Source: V1-33 sp964523105 (GTDB taxonomy: Bacteria; Verrucomicrobiota; Verrucomicrobiia; Verrucomicrobiales; V1-33). Taken from it: a DNA stretch of 64,000 nucleotides. Shown piece after piece: positions 9,865-19,104 of this stretch. The DNA lies in contig CAZFZN010000014.1 in the NCBI GenBank assembly GCA_964523105.1, positions 62,001 through 126,000 of the forward strand. Reading direction: 5' to 3'. The notes under the pieces are model-generated. The model was not told the origin of the DNA. It saw nothing but the letters and a program-made list of their open reading frames with translations, and did not search any database. A program made the position numbers and the translations under genes. How positions within the stretch are numbered: the stretch's first letter is position 1; each line of letters opens with the position of its first letter.

Positions 9865-12141
9865 ATGAACTCACTTCTAAAACAGGCGCTGGGCTTCAGC
9901 CTGATCCTGGGGGCCACCGCTCCCTCACTCAGGGCCGGCGGCGGCCAGTGGACGCTCACTGCATGGAACAATCTCGGCATGCACTGCATGGATGACGACT
10001 ACTCCGTGTTCTCCATTCTGCCGCCGTTCAATACGGTGAACGCCCAATTGATGGACCAGGCCGGCAGACTGGTGACGAATCCCGCGGCCTCCGGCATTAC
10101 CGTCACCTGGGAAGCCGCGCCCGATCCTGACGGCTCCATCAATACCCGCTCCGCCGGGAAGACCAACTTCTGGGAATACGCCGCCGCCGCTTACGGCGCT
10201 GATCTCCCCCCGGAGACAGGGCTCGCGGGGACCATGATGCCCGGTCCCTCCAATGCGCCGCAGCCGATGACGTGGGTCAGCGGGATGAACTGGTTCGAAG
10301 GTGCGGGCATTCCCATCACACCGGTGGACGACGCCGGACGGCGCAATCCCTATCCGCTGATGCGCCTTGTGGCACGGAACGCTGCCGGCACCATTCTCGC
10401 CGAAGCGAAGGTGGTGCTGCCCGTTTCCGACGAAATGGACTGCCGCGCCTGCCATGCCTCCGGCTCCGGTCCCGCGGCCCGGCCGGCTGCGGGCTGGGCG
10501 AATGATCCTGACAATAAGCGGGACTTCCGGCTCAACATCCTCCGCCTGCACGACGAGCGCAGCAGCGCCTCTCCGCTCTACGCCCCGGCACTCGCCGCCG
10601 CCGGCTACTCCGCCGCGGGGCTTTATGACAGTGCGGTGCATCGCGCGAAACCGGCGCTTTGCGCCGCCTGCCATGCCTCCGAAGCGCTGGGCACCGCAGG
10701 ATATTCCGGCGTCGCGCCGCTCACGCAGGTCATGCATGCCAGGCACGCGCAGGTGATCAATCCGACGAACCAGCTTCCGCTGGATTCCGCACTGAGCCGC
10801 AATTCCTGCTACCAGTGTCACCCCGGCTCGACCACGCGCTGCCTGCGCGGCGCCATGGGCAGCGCCGTGGCCGCCGACGGCACCATGTCCATGCAATGTC
10901 AGAGCTGCCACGGCGGCATGAACGAAGTCGGCGCGGCGACACGCACCGGCTGGCTCCACGAGCCGACCTGTCAGTCCTGCCACAGCGGCGACGCGGTGAA
11001 CAACGAGGGCCTGTTGCGTTATCTCAGTTCCTTCGACACCCCCGGCCACATGCGGGAGCCGGCGAACAACCGGTTCGCCACCAACGCGGACACGCCGGCG
11101 CCGGGCCTCTCGCTCTACCGGTTCTCCAAAGGGCACGGCAATCTCCAGTGCTCCGCATGCCACGGCTCCACGCACGCCGAATTCCCCGCCAGTCACCGCA
11201 ATGACAACCTCCACAGCGTGGCCTTGCAGGGACATTCCGGAGTGCTCTCGGAGTGCATCGCCTGTCACGCCAGCATGCCGAACACCGTCAGTGGAGGCCC
11301 TCACGGAATGCATTCCACCAGTAATTCATGGGCCCGAGATCATGCGGACGCTGCACGCGCCGCAGGACTCGTCGAATGCCGCAAGTGCCACGGTACGGAC
11401 TATCGCGGGACACCGCTTTCCCGCGCCTTCGGCAACCGCTCCCTCAACACCAAATTCGGCACCCTGACCCTGCAGCAGGGAGTGGAGGTGGGCTGCTTCG
11501 AGTGTCACAATGGCCCCAACAGCAGCGACCCCACCACACGGCCACGCCCCGCCGCGGCCTCCCTGGCCCGGGTGCTTCCGGAAATTGTCCCCTTCAGTTT
11601 CAATCTGCCCGCCGGCGGCACGTCACCGAAGCTCCGCATTCTTCAGCAGCCGCAGCACGGAACGGTCGGACTCAGCGGCACCACGGCCACATATTTTCCG
11701 GAGCCTGGATTCACCGGTCCTGACTTTTTCACATGGGCCGTCAGCGACAGCAGCGGTTACCGCGAATCGCTCCCGGCAATCGCCTCCCTGACCATCGGAA
11801 GTCCCCCGCCGGATCAGGATTCCGACGGCGACGGCCTGAGTGATGCCGTGGAATACGCGCTCGGCCTCGATGCCGCCTATCCATCTCCGGTGCCCTGGCC
11901 GCAGGGCGGCATCGAACCGCTCAACGGCCAGTCGTGGCTCTGGATGCAGGTGCCCCGCGGCCCGATTCTGCCACCCGACGCCTCCGCGGTTTTTGAAGCC
12001 ACCGGGGATCTGCAGACCTGGATGCCGGCGGCTGTCACCGGGTCTGCGGCGGGCTACCTGAAGGCACGGGACACCGCGAGCTTCGACTCCTCCCGCCGGC
12101 GCTTCATGCGGCTGCGGGCCTTCCGCACAGTGATGCCATGA
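9865..12141 (+). CDS. exported nonahaem c-type cytochrome with Ig-like and calcium-loop C-terminus
   Basis: A signal peptide (MNSLLKQALGFSLILGATAP) precedes a ~170-residue domain with the motif NNLGMHCMDDDYSVFSILPP. Nine CxxCH haem-attachment motifs follow, near residues 192, 265, 314, 345, 369, 428, 465, 505 and 543 (CRACH, CAACH, CYQCH, CQSCH twice, CSACH, CIACH, CRKCH, CFECH). Residues ~575-650 look like a bacterial Ig/cadherin-like domain (QQPQHGTVGLSGTTATYFPE). Then comes DQDSDGDGLSDAVEYALGLD and the beta tail ending RRFMRLRAF. Likely a periplasmic or outer-surface electron carrier. The fusion of a multihaem domain to the secreted-protein tail seen in non-redox neighbours suggests surface display. 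Haem maturation genes are not in the window. Confidence 0.88.
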   Translation: MNSLLKQALGFSLILGATAPSLRAGGGQWTLTAWNNLGMHCMDDDYSVFSILPPFNTVNAQLMDQAGRLVTNPAASGITVTWEAAPDPDGSINTRSAGKTNFWEYAAAAYGADLPPETGLAGTMMPGPSNAPQPMTWVSGMNWFEGAGIPITPVDDAGRRNPYPLMRLVARNAAGTILAEAKVVLPVSDEMDCRACHASGSGPAARPAAGWANDPDNKRDFRLNILRLHDERSSASPLYAPALAAAGYSAAGLYDSAVHRAKPALCAACHASEALGTAGYSGVAPLTQVMHARHAQVINPTNQLPLDSALSRNSCYQCHPGSTTRCLRGAMGSAVAADGTMSMQCQSCHGGMNEVGAATRTGWLHEPTCQSCHSGDAVNNEGLLRYLSSFDTPGHMREPANNRFATNADTPAPGLSLYRFSKGHGNLQCSACHGSTHAEFPASHRNDNLHSVALQGHSGVLSECIACHASMPNTVSGGPHGMHSTSNSWARDHADAARAAGLVECRKCHGTDYRGTPLSRAFGNRSLNTKFGTLTLQQGVEVGCFECHNGPNSSDPTTRPRPAAASLARVLPEIVPFSFNLPAGGTSPKLRILQQPQHGTVGLSGTTATYFPEPGFTGPDFFTWAVSDSSGYRESLPAIASLTIGSPPPDQDSDGDGLSDAVEYALGLDAAYPSPVPWPQGGIEPLNGQSWLWMQVPRGPILPPDASAVFEATGDLQTWMPAAVTGSAAGYLKARDTASFDSSRRRFMRLRAFRTVMP

Positions 12142-12227
12142 AACTACCCTGCCTGACAAAACAACCGCCCCGGTCCGGCGGTGGCTGTTGCCTTCGCCGG
12201 CACCGGAGTTCACACTCCTGATCCGCC

Positions 12228-12902
12228 ATGAATATCCTCCTTGTGGAAGACGAACCCAGCCTTGCCGCGCACGTGGTGCGCGCGCTCACACGCGCCGGGC
12301 ACGATGCGGCTCATGCCGGCGACGGTCCGGCGGGATTGAAAGCCGCGCAGTCAGGGCGTTATGACATTGTAGTGCTGGATGTGAATCTCCCGGGCCTCGA
12401 CGGTTTTGAAGTGCTCAAGCGACTCAAGAAGTGCGGCTCCTCCACCCGCGTGCTCATGCTCACGGCCCGCAGCGAGGTCGGCGACCGCGTCCAGGGGCTG
12501 AAGTCCGGAGCGGATGATTACCTGACAAAACCATTCGCGATGGAGGAACTCCTCGCGCGCGTCGAGGCGCTGGGCCGCCGCGGGCTGCCGGTGGAAATGT
12601 CAGACTTGCTGCAGTGCGGCGACCTGACCATGGACGCCCGGGCACGGAAAGTGAACATCGCAGGCGAACCTGTCGCGCTCTCCCCGCGCGAAATGGAGGT
12701 TCTGCAAATCCTGCTCGCCGAGCCGGGCCGCACCTTCAGCCGCGACGAAATCTGCGAGCGCATCTGGCAGCGGGAGCACGAATATGACACCCGCACCGTC
12801 GAGATTTTCATCATGCGCCTGCGCAAGAAACTGGAGGGAGGAGCGCAGACACCGGTCATTGAAACCGTGCGCGGAGCGGGCTACCGGCTGCGCCCGGTAT
12901 GA
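12228..12902 (+). CDS. OmpR-family response regulator
   Basis: The protein has 224 residues. It has an N-terminal receiver domain with the acidic pair ED (7-8), phospho-acceptor Asp51 in VVLDVNLPG, and the switch region LMLTARSE with the conserved Lys in YLTKPF. A C-terminal winged-helix DNA-binding domain (about 125-224) contains LSPREMEVLQILL, DEICERIW and VIETVRGAGYRL. This is the PhoB/OmpR, CusR/PmrA-like layout. The start is at GCC-ATG, a context common at starts in this window. The stop overlaps the start of the histidine kinase by 4 nt (ATGA), so the two are translationally coupled. Its position directly after the nonahaem cytochrome and surface genes makes those genes candidate targets (inference). 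Confidence 0.93.
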   Translation: MNILLVEDEPSLAAHVVRALTRAGHDAAHAGDGPAGLKAAQSGRYDIVVLDVNLPGLDGFEVLKRLKKCGSSTRVLMLTARSEVGDRVQGLKSGADDYLTKPFAMEELLARVEALGRRGLPVEMSDLLQCGDLTMDARARKVNIAGEPVALSPREMEVLQILLAEPGRTFSRDEICERIWQREHEYDTRTVEIFIMRLRKKLEGGAQTPVIETVRGAGYRLRPV

Positions 12903-14281
12903 AACGCTGGTCGCTCAAAACCCGCTTCGGACTCGCCGCCGCCTGCCTCAGTGTGCTTGCGCTCCTCGGCGGCATGCTCGTGATCCGGCCGCTGATTTAC
13001 CGCAATCAGCTCCGGGAACTGGACGGGCAGCTGGCGGGCAACGCGGCCGAGCTGTTCCGCGACATCGAGAACTTCAGCGGCGCGCCGCGGGACTTCCGCA
13101 AACCGATCGGCCAGCGCTTCATTCCCGCGGTGCTCCGCGGACGTTATCTTCAAATAGACGGACCTGAAGGGCAGCTGCTCTATCGTTCCAGCAATCTCCG
13201 TGGTCACAATCTCACCGGAGCGCCCGGCACTCTGAATACGGTGAGCATCGCCGGCAGGGATTGCCGCATCGGGTCGTTCGACCACGGATTCCTCACCGTC
13301 CACATCGGCACCCGGCTGGGCACCATCGAGGCCATGCAGCAGGATCTGCTTCAGGTCATGCTTTGGGTGGCCCCGGCCATGGGGCTGCTTGTGTTCGGGC
13401 TCGGCTGGTGGCTGGGACAGCGGGCCATGCGCCCTGTCAGTGCCCTCACTGCGGCGGCGGAGAGGATCGATGCCGCGGCGCCGGAGGAAAGACTGCCGCT
13501 GCTGGATGCCAGCCGGGAAATCGTCAGGCTCACGCAGGTGCTGAACGATTCCTACGACCGGCTCCAGGCCGCCTACGCCAGCGCCGCGCGCTTCTCGGCG
13601 GATGCCTCGCACCAGTTGAAGACGCCGCTAGCCGTGCTGCGCGCGGGACTGGATAACCTGCGCGCCCGCTCCGGACTCACCGCCGAAATCCGCACCGATC
13701 TGGAGACCCTCACGAAACAAACGCGACGGCTCACCACCCTCACAGAAGACCTGCTGCTGCTCGCCCGGATGGATGCCGGGCGGCTGGAACTGGAACTGGC
13801 CCCGCTCGATCTTGCATCCCTCTGCCGGGCCGCGCTGGAGGATTTGGAAGTGCCCGCCACCACCCGCGGCATCACTCTCGAGAGCGAAATTCCTGCCTCC
13901 CTCGTCTGCCTCGGCGACGAGCGCCGCGTGGCGATCATTCTGCAAAACCTCACGGAAAATGCCGTCAAGTACGCCGGCGCCGGCGGGCGCATCCGCCTGC
14001 GTTGCACCTCCGCGGACGGGGCGGTTTGCGTGAACGTCTCCAACACCGGCCCGCCCATCGCTGCGGAGAGCCGCGAACACCTGTTCGACCGCTTCTACCG
14101 CGCCGGCACCGGCGAAAACATCGGCGGCCACGGCCTCGGGCTGAACATCGCCCGCGGTCTCGCGAGGGCCATGCAGGGCGAAGTGACGCTCGTGCGCTCC
14201 GACAGCGAGGGGACGGAATTCCAGCTGCGCCTGCCGGCCGGCAGCCCCGGGAGTCCGCCCGCTTGTCTGAATGCCGCGTGA
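12899..14281 (+). CDS. membrane sensor histidine kinase
   Basis: The protein has 460 residues. TM1 is about 10-30. A ~120-residue periplasmic sensor region follows (about 31-150), with TM2 at about 152-172. Then come a HAMP-like linker, a HisKA domain with the H-box SADASHQLKTPL (His238), and a HATPase domain with LTENAVKYAG (N-box), FDRFYRAGTGENIGGHGLGL (F/G boxes) and a final strand FQLRLPAG. It is the partner of the preceding response regulator and overlaps it by 4 nt. The architecture resembles heavy-metal and envelope-stress sensors (CusS/PmrB-like). The signal is unknown, and the sensor region shows no recognisable ligand domain. Confidence 0.92.
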   Translation: MKRWSLKTRFGLAAACLSVLALLGGMLVIRPLIYRNQLRELDGQLAGNAAELFRDIENFSGAPRDFRKPIGQRFIPAVLRGRYLQIDGPEGQLLYRSSNLRGHNLTGAPGTLNTVSIAGRDCRIGSFDHGFLTVHIGTRLGTIEAMQQDLLQVMLWVAPAMGLLVFGLGWWLGQRAMRPVSALTAAAERIDAAAPEERLPLLDASREIVRLTQVLNDSYDRLQAAYASAARFSADASHQLKTPLAVLRAGLDNLRARSGLTAEIRTDLETLTKQTRRLTTLTEDLLLLARMDAGRLELELAPLDLASLCRAALEDLEVPATTRGITLESEIPASLVCLGDERRVAIILQNLTENAVKYAGAGGRIRLRCTSADGAVCVNVSNTGPPIAAESREHLFDRFYRAGTGENIGGHGLGLNIARGLARAMQGEVTLVRSDSEGTEFQLRLPAGSPGSPPACLNAA

Positions 14282-14402
14282 GAGAGCAGCAGGAACGGAA
14301 ATGGGCTCGCGCACGGGTTCGCAGGCAGGAACTGCTTGCCGCGCCGTCACGCACTGGCTATGGCCATGTGGCGGTCCCGGTTCCCTGACCGCTTTCCTCT
14401 CT

Positions 14403-17400
14403 ATGTCCGCCCCCTCATGTCCGCTCCTCAGCCGCAGCCTGGAACTGCTCGAAGCCCTGCGTCAGGCCACCGCACGAACCGCTGAGCAGGAGGAGCAGTT
14501 GACGCTCGACATCGGCAAGCGCCGCTACGCCGCCGAGCGGAAAGAGGTGAACGCCAACAAGGACAGCGCCGCGCGCCTGACCAAAGAAATCAGCCAGACG
14601 GACCGCGAGTGGGCGGAGCGCATGGACCATGCCATTCGCCGGGCCGAGGCCCGGCGCGCCCGTCTGGAGCGCGCCGAGCGCAGTGCGCGGAGGGAACTGC
14701 CCAAACGCGTGGAGGCCAGACGCGGCGACTGGCTTGGCGGACTGCAGCGGCAGAAATTGAAACTGGAAAAGGAGGTGACCGGGCAGCTGACCACCGCCGA
14801 GTCCCAGCGCATGGAGTTGATGCGCAAACTCGACGAGCAGAAGACGCGCATGAACGATCTGACCGTGAAAGCACGGCGCGCCGTGCGGGGATCACTCGGG
14901 GCCTTCGCCAAACTCTCGCAGTCTCCCGACTCCGCAGCCCTTTCCGGCGGCACCGCGGACATCGACGCCAAGCTGCTGCTCGCGCATGAAGCGCTCGAAT
15001 CCCTGCGCGGCAACGGCCTCGCGCGGCTGGCCAGCACCGTGCCCGTGTGGATCAGTGCCCCGGTCATCGTCATTATGGCGGTGGTCCTGATCTTCGGACT
15101 GCACCTCGACCCTGCCATCACCGGCGGCATCTGCGGCGGCCTGCTCCTCGCACTGCTGGGCATCCACTTCGCCGCCGCCCCCGCTCTGAAACAGGCGGCG
15201 GGGGAAATCGGCGGAAATCTCGCCGCCGCCCGCACGCTGCGCAGTTCGCTGGCCGGCGCCGCGGAGGCCGCGCACGCACAGGCCACGCACGCCGCCCAGG
15301 AACGCCAGTTGATCGAGGCCGCCGCGATCAAGGAGCAATGGGCCAAAGTGAGCGATGTCGGCGTGCAGTTCCTGACTCAGGCGAAATCCATGCTGGAGAC
15401 TCAGGTGAAACGCATTTCGGAAAAGCTGGAGGCGTGGATGGAGCACCAGAAGACGGTCTGTGAAAACGGTCACGCCGCCGCCGTGGCGGCCCTGCAGGCG
15501 GCGGATGCGGCGCGTCAGGAAAAGCATGCCGGCATTCACCGTCAGGAACTGGCGGCGCTGGATGCGGAGGAGTCCCAGCGCTGGGCCGCGCTGCAGGACG
15601 CCTGGCGCAAGGAGAGCACGGAGATTTGGCAGGAACTGTCGCGCCTCGGCGTGGAGGCGGAACGGCATTCACACGCATGGGACGCGCGCTTTGTCGAGAA
15701 CTGGCAGCCGGCGGCGGAATTCGATCCGCTCGCGGAATTCGGACATCTCGACACGGACCTCGCCCGGCATGCGGGCGCGCTGCCAAAGGATTCCGCGCGG
15801 CTGCCGCTGCCCGGTCCCGCGCAGTTCACGGTGCCGCTGGCCCTGACATTCCCGCAGGAGGGCTCCCTGGTGCTGGAGACGAACGAAGCCGCCTCCGCCG
15901 GCGCGGCGGGCACGCTCAATCATCTCATTCTGCGCCTGCTCGCCACCACGCCCCCGGGCCGCATCGCCTTCACGGTTTTCGATCCGTCTGGGCTGGGCGC
16001 CAGTTTTGCCGGACTGATGCACCTTGCGGATTACGAGGAGGCCGTCATCAACCGCCGCATCTGGACGCAGCGCGATCACATCGAGGAGCGGCTCATCGAA
16101 CTGGGCAATCACGTGGAGAAAGTGATCCAGATGTACCTGCGCAACGACTACGCGACCATCGCCGAGTACAATGCGCAGGCGGGCAGCATCGCGGAGAAGT
16201 ATCACTTCATCGTGGCCGCCGATTTCCCCAGCGGATTCAGCGATGTGGCGGTGAAACGTCTCCTGAGCCTCGCCATGAGCGGGCCGCGCTGCGGCGTCTA
16301 TACCTTCATCCACTGGGACCAGCGACTGCCTCAGCCTGACGGATTCGTGGCCGGGGAACTGCGCAGGAACAGCGTGCGCCTCACACGGGAGGACGGCAAA
16401 TTCGTGCTGGCTGAAGGTCCGAAGGGAGACGGTCTGAATCTGCGGCTCGAGGCCCCGCCGGAACCCGCATTGGCGCTGGATCTGGTGCACCGCATCGGCA
16501 AAGCCAGTGTGGACAGCAGCCGCGTCCAGGTGCCCTTCTCTCAAATCGCGCCCGGCCCCGGCGAAATGTGGACGTGGGATACGACCAGTGAGCTGCGCGT
16601 GGCCATCGGCCGCACCGGCGCGACCAAGCAGCAGATGCTGGCCATCGGAAAAGGCACGCGTCAGCACGCGCTGGTGGCCGGCAAGACGGGCTCCGGAAAA
16701 TCGACGCTCTTCCACGTCATGATCACCAACCTCGCCCTCTGGCATTCGCCGGACGAGGTCGAGTTTTATCTGATCGACTTCAAAAAAGGCGTGGAGTTCA
16801 AATGCTATGCCACGCACCGGCTGCCGCACGCGCGCGTCGTGGCCATCGAGAGCGACCGGGAGTTTGCGCTCAGCGTGCTGCAGCGGGTGGACGAGGAGTT
16901 GAAGCGGCGCGGCGACATGTTCCGCAAGCTCGGCGTGCAGGACGTAGCCGGCTTCCGCCGCGAATCGCCCGGCACTCCCCTGCCCCGCTCGCTGCTGCTC
17001 ATCGATGAGTTCCAGGAGTTCTTTGTGGAGGACGACAGCATCGCGCAGACGGCGTCGCTGCTGTTCGACCGCATCGTGCGTCAGGGCCGGGCGTTCGGCA
17101 TCCACGTCGTGCTCGGATCGCAGACACTCGGCGGCGCTTATTCGCTCGCCCGGGCCACGCTGGGTCAAATGGTCATCCGCATCGCGCTGCAGTGCAACGA
17201 AGCCGACGCCTATCTCATCATGGACGACGGCAACGCCGCGCCGCGTCTGCTCTCGCGCCCCGGTGAAGGCATTTACAACGACGCCGCCGGCGCGGTGGAG
17301 GGCAACAGCCCGTTTCAGGTCGTCTGGATCAACGACCACGAACGGGACGCCTGCCTCGAGAGCATTACCCGTCTGAAAACCGAACGCGGCGGGCAGTTCC

Positions 17401-18248
17401 ACACGCCGATCGTCTTCGAAGGCAATGCCCCCGCCGACGTGACGGAGAACGATCCGCTCACCGCCGCCCTGCACAGCACGCCGCCGAAAGCTCCGCCGTT
17501 CGGACGCCTGTGGCTCGGCGCGCCGAATGCGATCAAGGGGCCCACCGAGGCCGCCTTCTACCGCCAGAGCGGCAATCATCTGCTCATCTGCGGCCAGCGC
17601 GACGAAGTGGCCCTGACCATGCTGGCGCTCGGGGCGCGCGCCCTTGCCGCACAATATCCCGCGGGCACGGCGAAGTTTTATTTCCTCCACAGCGCCCCGC
17701 CCGGTACGGCCGACGCGGAGTTCATCGAATCGCTGGGCCGTCGCATGCCGCACGGCTTCACGGAGGTCAAAACCCAGGACGTGCCGCGCGTCATCGACGA
17801 ACTGGCGGCGGAACTCAAAGCCCGCAGCAGCGGGGAAGTGAACGCGGACACCGCCCCGGTGATTTACGTTTTCATCCATCAGCTGCACCGCTTCAAGAAA
17901 CTCCGCCAGGAGGACGACTTCCGCTTCGGCGGCAGCGATGACGGCCCCGCCGACACCGGCGCGCAGTTCAACGAAATCATCACCGAAGGCAGCGCGCTCG
18001 GCATTCACCTCATTCCGACGGTGGACACCTTCAACAACGTGGGCCGCAGCATGAGCCGCAAGGCGCTGAGTGAATTCGAAATGCGCGTCGTCTTCCAGAT
18101 GAGCGCCAACGATTCCTCCAGCCTGATCGACACGCCGAACGCCAGCACGCTGGGCCTGCACCGCGCCATCTTCTACAACGAGCAAAGCGGCGTGCTGGAA
18201 ACTTTCCGCCCCTACGCCGCGCCGCCTGACTCATGGTGGGAAGCGTGA
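14403..18248 (+). CDS. FtsK/EssC-like membrane ATPase with N-terminal coiled coil
   Basis: The frame is open from 14271, but the upstream residues do not look like protein. The ATG at 14403 (MSAPSCPLLSRSLELLEAL) gives 1281 residues. Residues ~15-200 are a charged coiled coil. Residues ~215-262 contain two adjacent membrane spans (VWISAPVIVIMAVVLIFGLH and ITGGICGGLLLALLGIHFAA). A second coiled coil follows. The FtsK/SpoIIIE ATPase domain has Walker A GKTGSGKST at 760-768 and Walker B LLLIDEF with Asp868-Glu869. A second C-terminal RecA-like domain looks degenerate (HLLICGQRDE instead of a P-loop; VIYVFIHQ instead of Walker B). Tandem active/degenerate motors after membrane spans recall type VII secretion EssC/EccC, but no WXG100 gene or forkhead domain is visible. 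It is not a chromosome-segregation FtsK, since no gamma domain is visible. Confidence 0.82.
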   Translation: MSAPSCPLLSRSLELLEALRQATARTAEQEEQLTLDIGKRRYAAERKEVNANKDSAARLTKEISQTDREWAERMDHAIRRAEARRARLERAERSARRELPKRVEARRGDWLGGLQRQKLKLEKEVTGQLTTAESQRMELMRKLDEQKTRMNDLTVKARRAVRGSLGAFAKLSQSPDSAALSGGTADIDAKLLLAHEALESLRGNGLARLASTVPVWISAPVIVIMAVVLIFGLHLDPAITGGICGGLLLALLGIHFAAAPALKQAAGEIGGNLAAARTLRSSLAGAAEAAHAQATHAAQERQLIEAAAIKEQWAKVSDVGVQFLTQAKSMLETQVKRISEKLEAWMEHQKTVCENGHAAAVAALQAADAARQEKHAGIHRQELAALDAEESQRWAALQDAWRKESTEIWQELSRLGVEAERHSHAWDARFVENWQPAAEFDPLAEFGHLDTDLARHAGALPKDSARLPLPGPAQFTVPLALTFPQEGSLVLETNEAASAGAAGTLNHLILRLLATTPPGRIAFTVFDPSGLGASFAGLMHLADYEEAVINRRIWTQRDHIEERLIELGNHVEKVIQMYLRNDYATIAEYNAQAGSIAEKYHFIVAADFPSGFSDVAVKRLLSLAMSGPRCGVYTFIHWDQRLPQPDGFVAGELRRNSVRLTREDGKFVLAEGPKGDGLNLRLEAPPEPALALDLVHRIGKASVDSSRVQVPFSQIAPGPGEMWTWDTTSELRVAIGRTGATKQQMLAIGKGTRQHALVAGKTGSGKSTLFHVMITNLALWHSPDEVEFYLIDFKKGVEFKCYATHRLPHARVVAIESDREFALSVLQRVDEELKRRGDMFRKLGVQDVAGFRRESPGTPLPRSLLLIDEFQEFFVEDDSIAQTASLLFDRIVRQGRAFGIHVVLGSQTLGGAYSLARATLGQMVIRIALQCNEADAYLIMDDGNAAPRLLSRPGEGIYNDAAGAVEGNSPFQVVWINDHERDACLESITRLKTERGGQFHTPIVFEGNAPADVTENDPLTAALHSTPPKAPPFGRLWLGAPNAIKGPTEAAFYRQSGNHLLICGQRDEVALTMLALGARALAAQYPAGTAKFYFLHSAPPGTADAEFIESLGRRMPHGFTEVKTQDVPRVIDELAAELKARSSGEVNADTAPVIYVFIHQLHRFKKLRQEDDFRFGGSDDGPADTGAQFNEIITEGSALGIHLIPTVDTFNNVGRSMSRKALSEFEMRVVFQMSANDSSSLIDTPNASTLGLHRAIFYNEQSGVLETFRPYAAPPDSWWEA

Positions 18249-18252
18249 GCGC

Positions 18253-18288
18253 CGCTCCCGCGCTCCTCAGGCCTGCGGGCGTTTTTTC
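18253..18288 (+). terminator. possible intrinsic terminator after the FtsK-like gene
   Basis: An imperfect stem pairs CCCGC (18258-18262) with GCGGG (18276-18280) plus outer G-C pairs, and is followed by a T6 run at 18283-18288. It sits 10 nt after the stop codon. The stem is short, but the T-run in such GC-rich DNA is suggestive. Confidence 0.4.
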
Positions 18289-18342
18289 CCCGCCTGCTCT
18301 TCAGCGTTGCGCACCCCGGGGGAGCGTTTATTCCCGGCGCGC

Positions 18343-19005
18343 ATGAAACAACTGATCCCCGGAGGACTCCTCATCGCAGTGGAAGGCATCGACGGCGCCG
18401 GCAAGACTTCGGTCGCAGCGCTGCTGGCGCAGTACTGCGGTGAACGGGGCATCGCGTGCGTGCTGAGCAAGGAGCCGACGAGCCTGCGCTGGGGACGCGA
18501 GCTGCGGAAGTCGGCGCAGGAGGGACGCCTCACCCTGGAGCGGGAGCTGGAGCTGTTTCGCAAGGACCGGGAAATGCACGTCGCCGGAACGATTCGCCCG
18601 GCGCTGGAGCAGCGGCATGTGGTGATCGTGGACCGTTATTACTGGAGCACCGCGGCCTATCAGGGCGCACGCGGCGCGGACCCCGCGGCCATCGTGGCGG
18701 ATCACGAATCCTTCGCACCGCGCCCTGACGTATTTCTGGTGCTGGATGTGCCGGTGGAACAGGGGCTGGAGCGCATCCGGCGCCGCGGCGACGAGCCGAA
18801 TGATTTTGAGAAAGCCGCGGGACTGGAGCGGGCGCGGGGGATTTTCCGGACACTCGCGGAAGGCGCGCCGGGCCACTCGCTGCTGGTGGACGCCGGCGCG
18901 GATGTGCGCGGAGTGAGCCGGCAGTGCCTTGCCAAAATGCAGGCGCTGGCGGCGGCCAGGCTCGGCGAAGGCACGCCGGAGTACGCGGCCTTCCTCGGCG
19001 AATGA
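18343..19005 (+). CDS. tmk: thymidylate kinase (dTMP kinase)
   Basis: The protein has 220 residues from the ATG at 18343; an in-frame TTG at 18307 is less likely. It phosphorylates dTMP to dTDP in dTTP synthesis. The P-loop GIDGAGKT is at 15-22. Also visible are KEPT for substrate binding, the motif VIVDRYYWSTAAYQGARG (DRY-type), a nucleoside-kinase strand VFLVLDVPVEQGLERI, and an Arg-rich LID segment (RRRGDEPNDFEK). Length and motif order fit the family. It follows the FtsK-like gene but is separated by a possible terminator, and converges on the CotH gene with about 100 nt between. Confidence 0.88.
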   Translation: MKQLIPGGLLIAVEGIDGAGKTSVAALLAQYCGERGIACVLSKEPTSLRWGRELRKSAQEGRLTLERELELFRKDREMHVAGTIRPALEQRHVVIVDRYYWSTAAYQGARGADPAAIVADHESFAPRPDVFLVLDVPVEQGLERIRRRGDEPNDFEKAAGLERARGIFRTLAEGAPGHSLLVDAGADVRGVSRQCLAKMQALAAARLGEGTPEYAAFLGE

Positions 19006-19104
19006 CACCGGCCGCGTGCGGAGCGCGCAACCGCACTCCGCTTCCCGCAGGTTTCCGGTGCAGCGGGTTCCGGCGGCGTGAAACGGAGCGTGCCGCGGCG
19101 GAGG

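Noticed and set aside
14271..14402. N-terminal extension of the FtsK-like protein
   Set aside because: The 44 extra residues do not look like protein, and the start would overlap the kinase gene's end. The ATG at 14403 is better.
15669..18185. An 838-residue minus strand frame opposite the FtsK-like gene
   Set aside because: Shadow: no motifs, and the + strand has Walker A/B in the right order.
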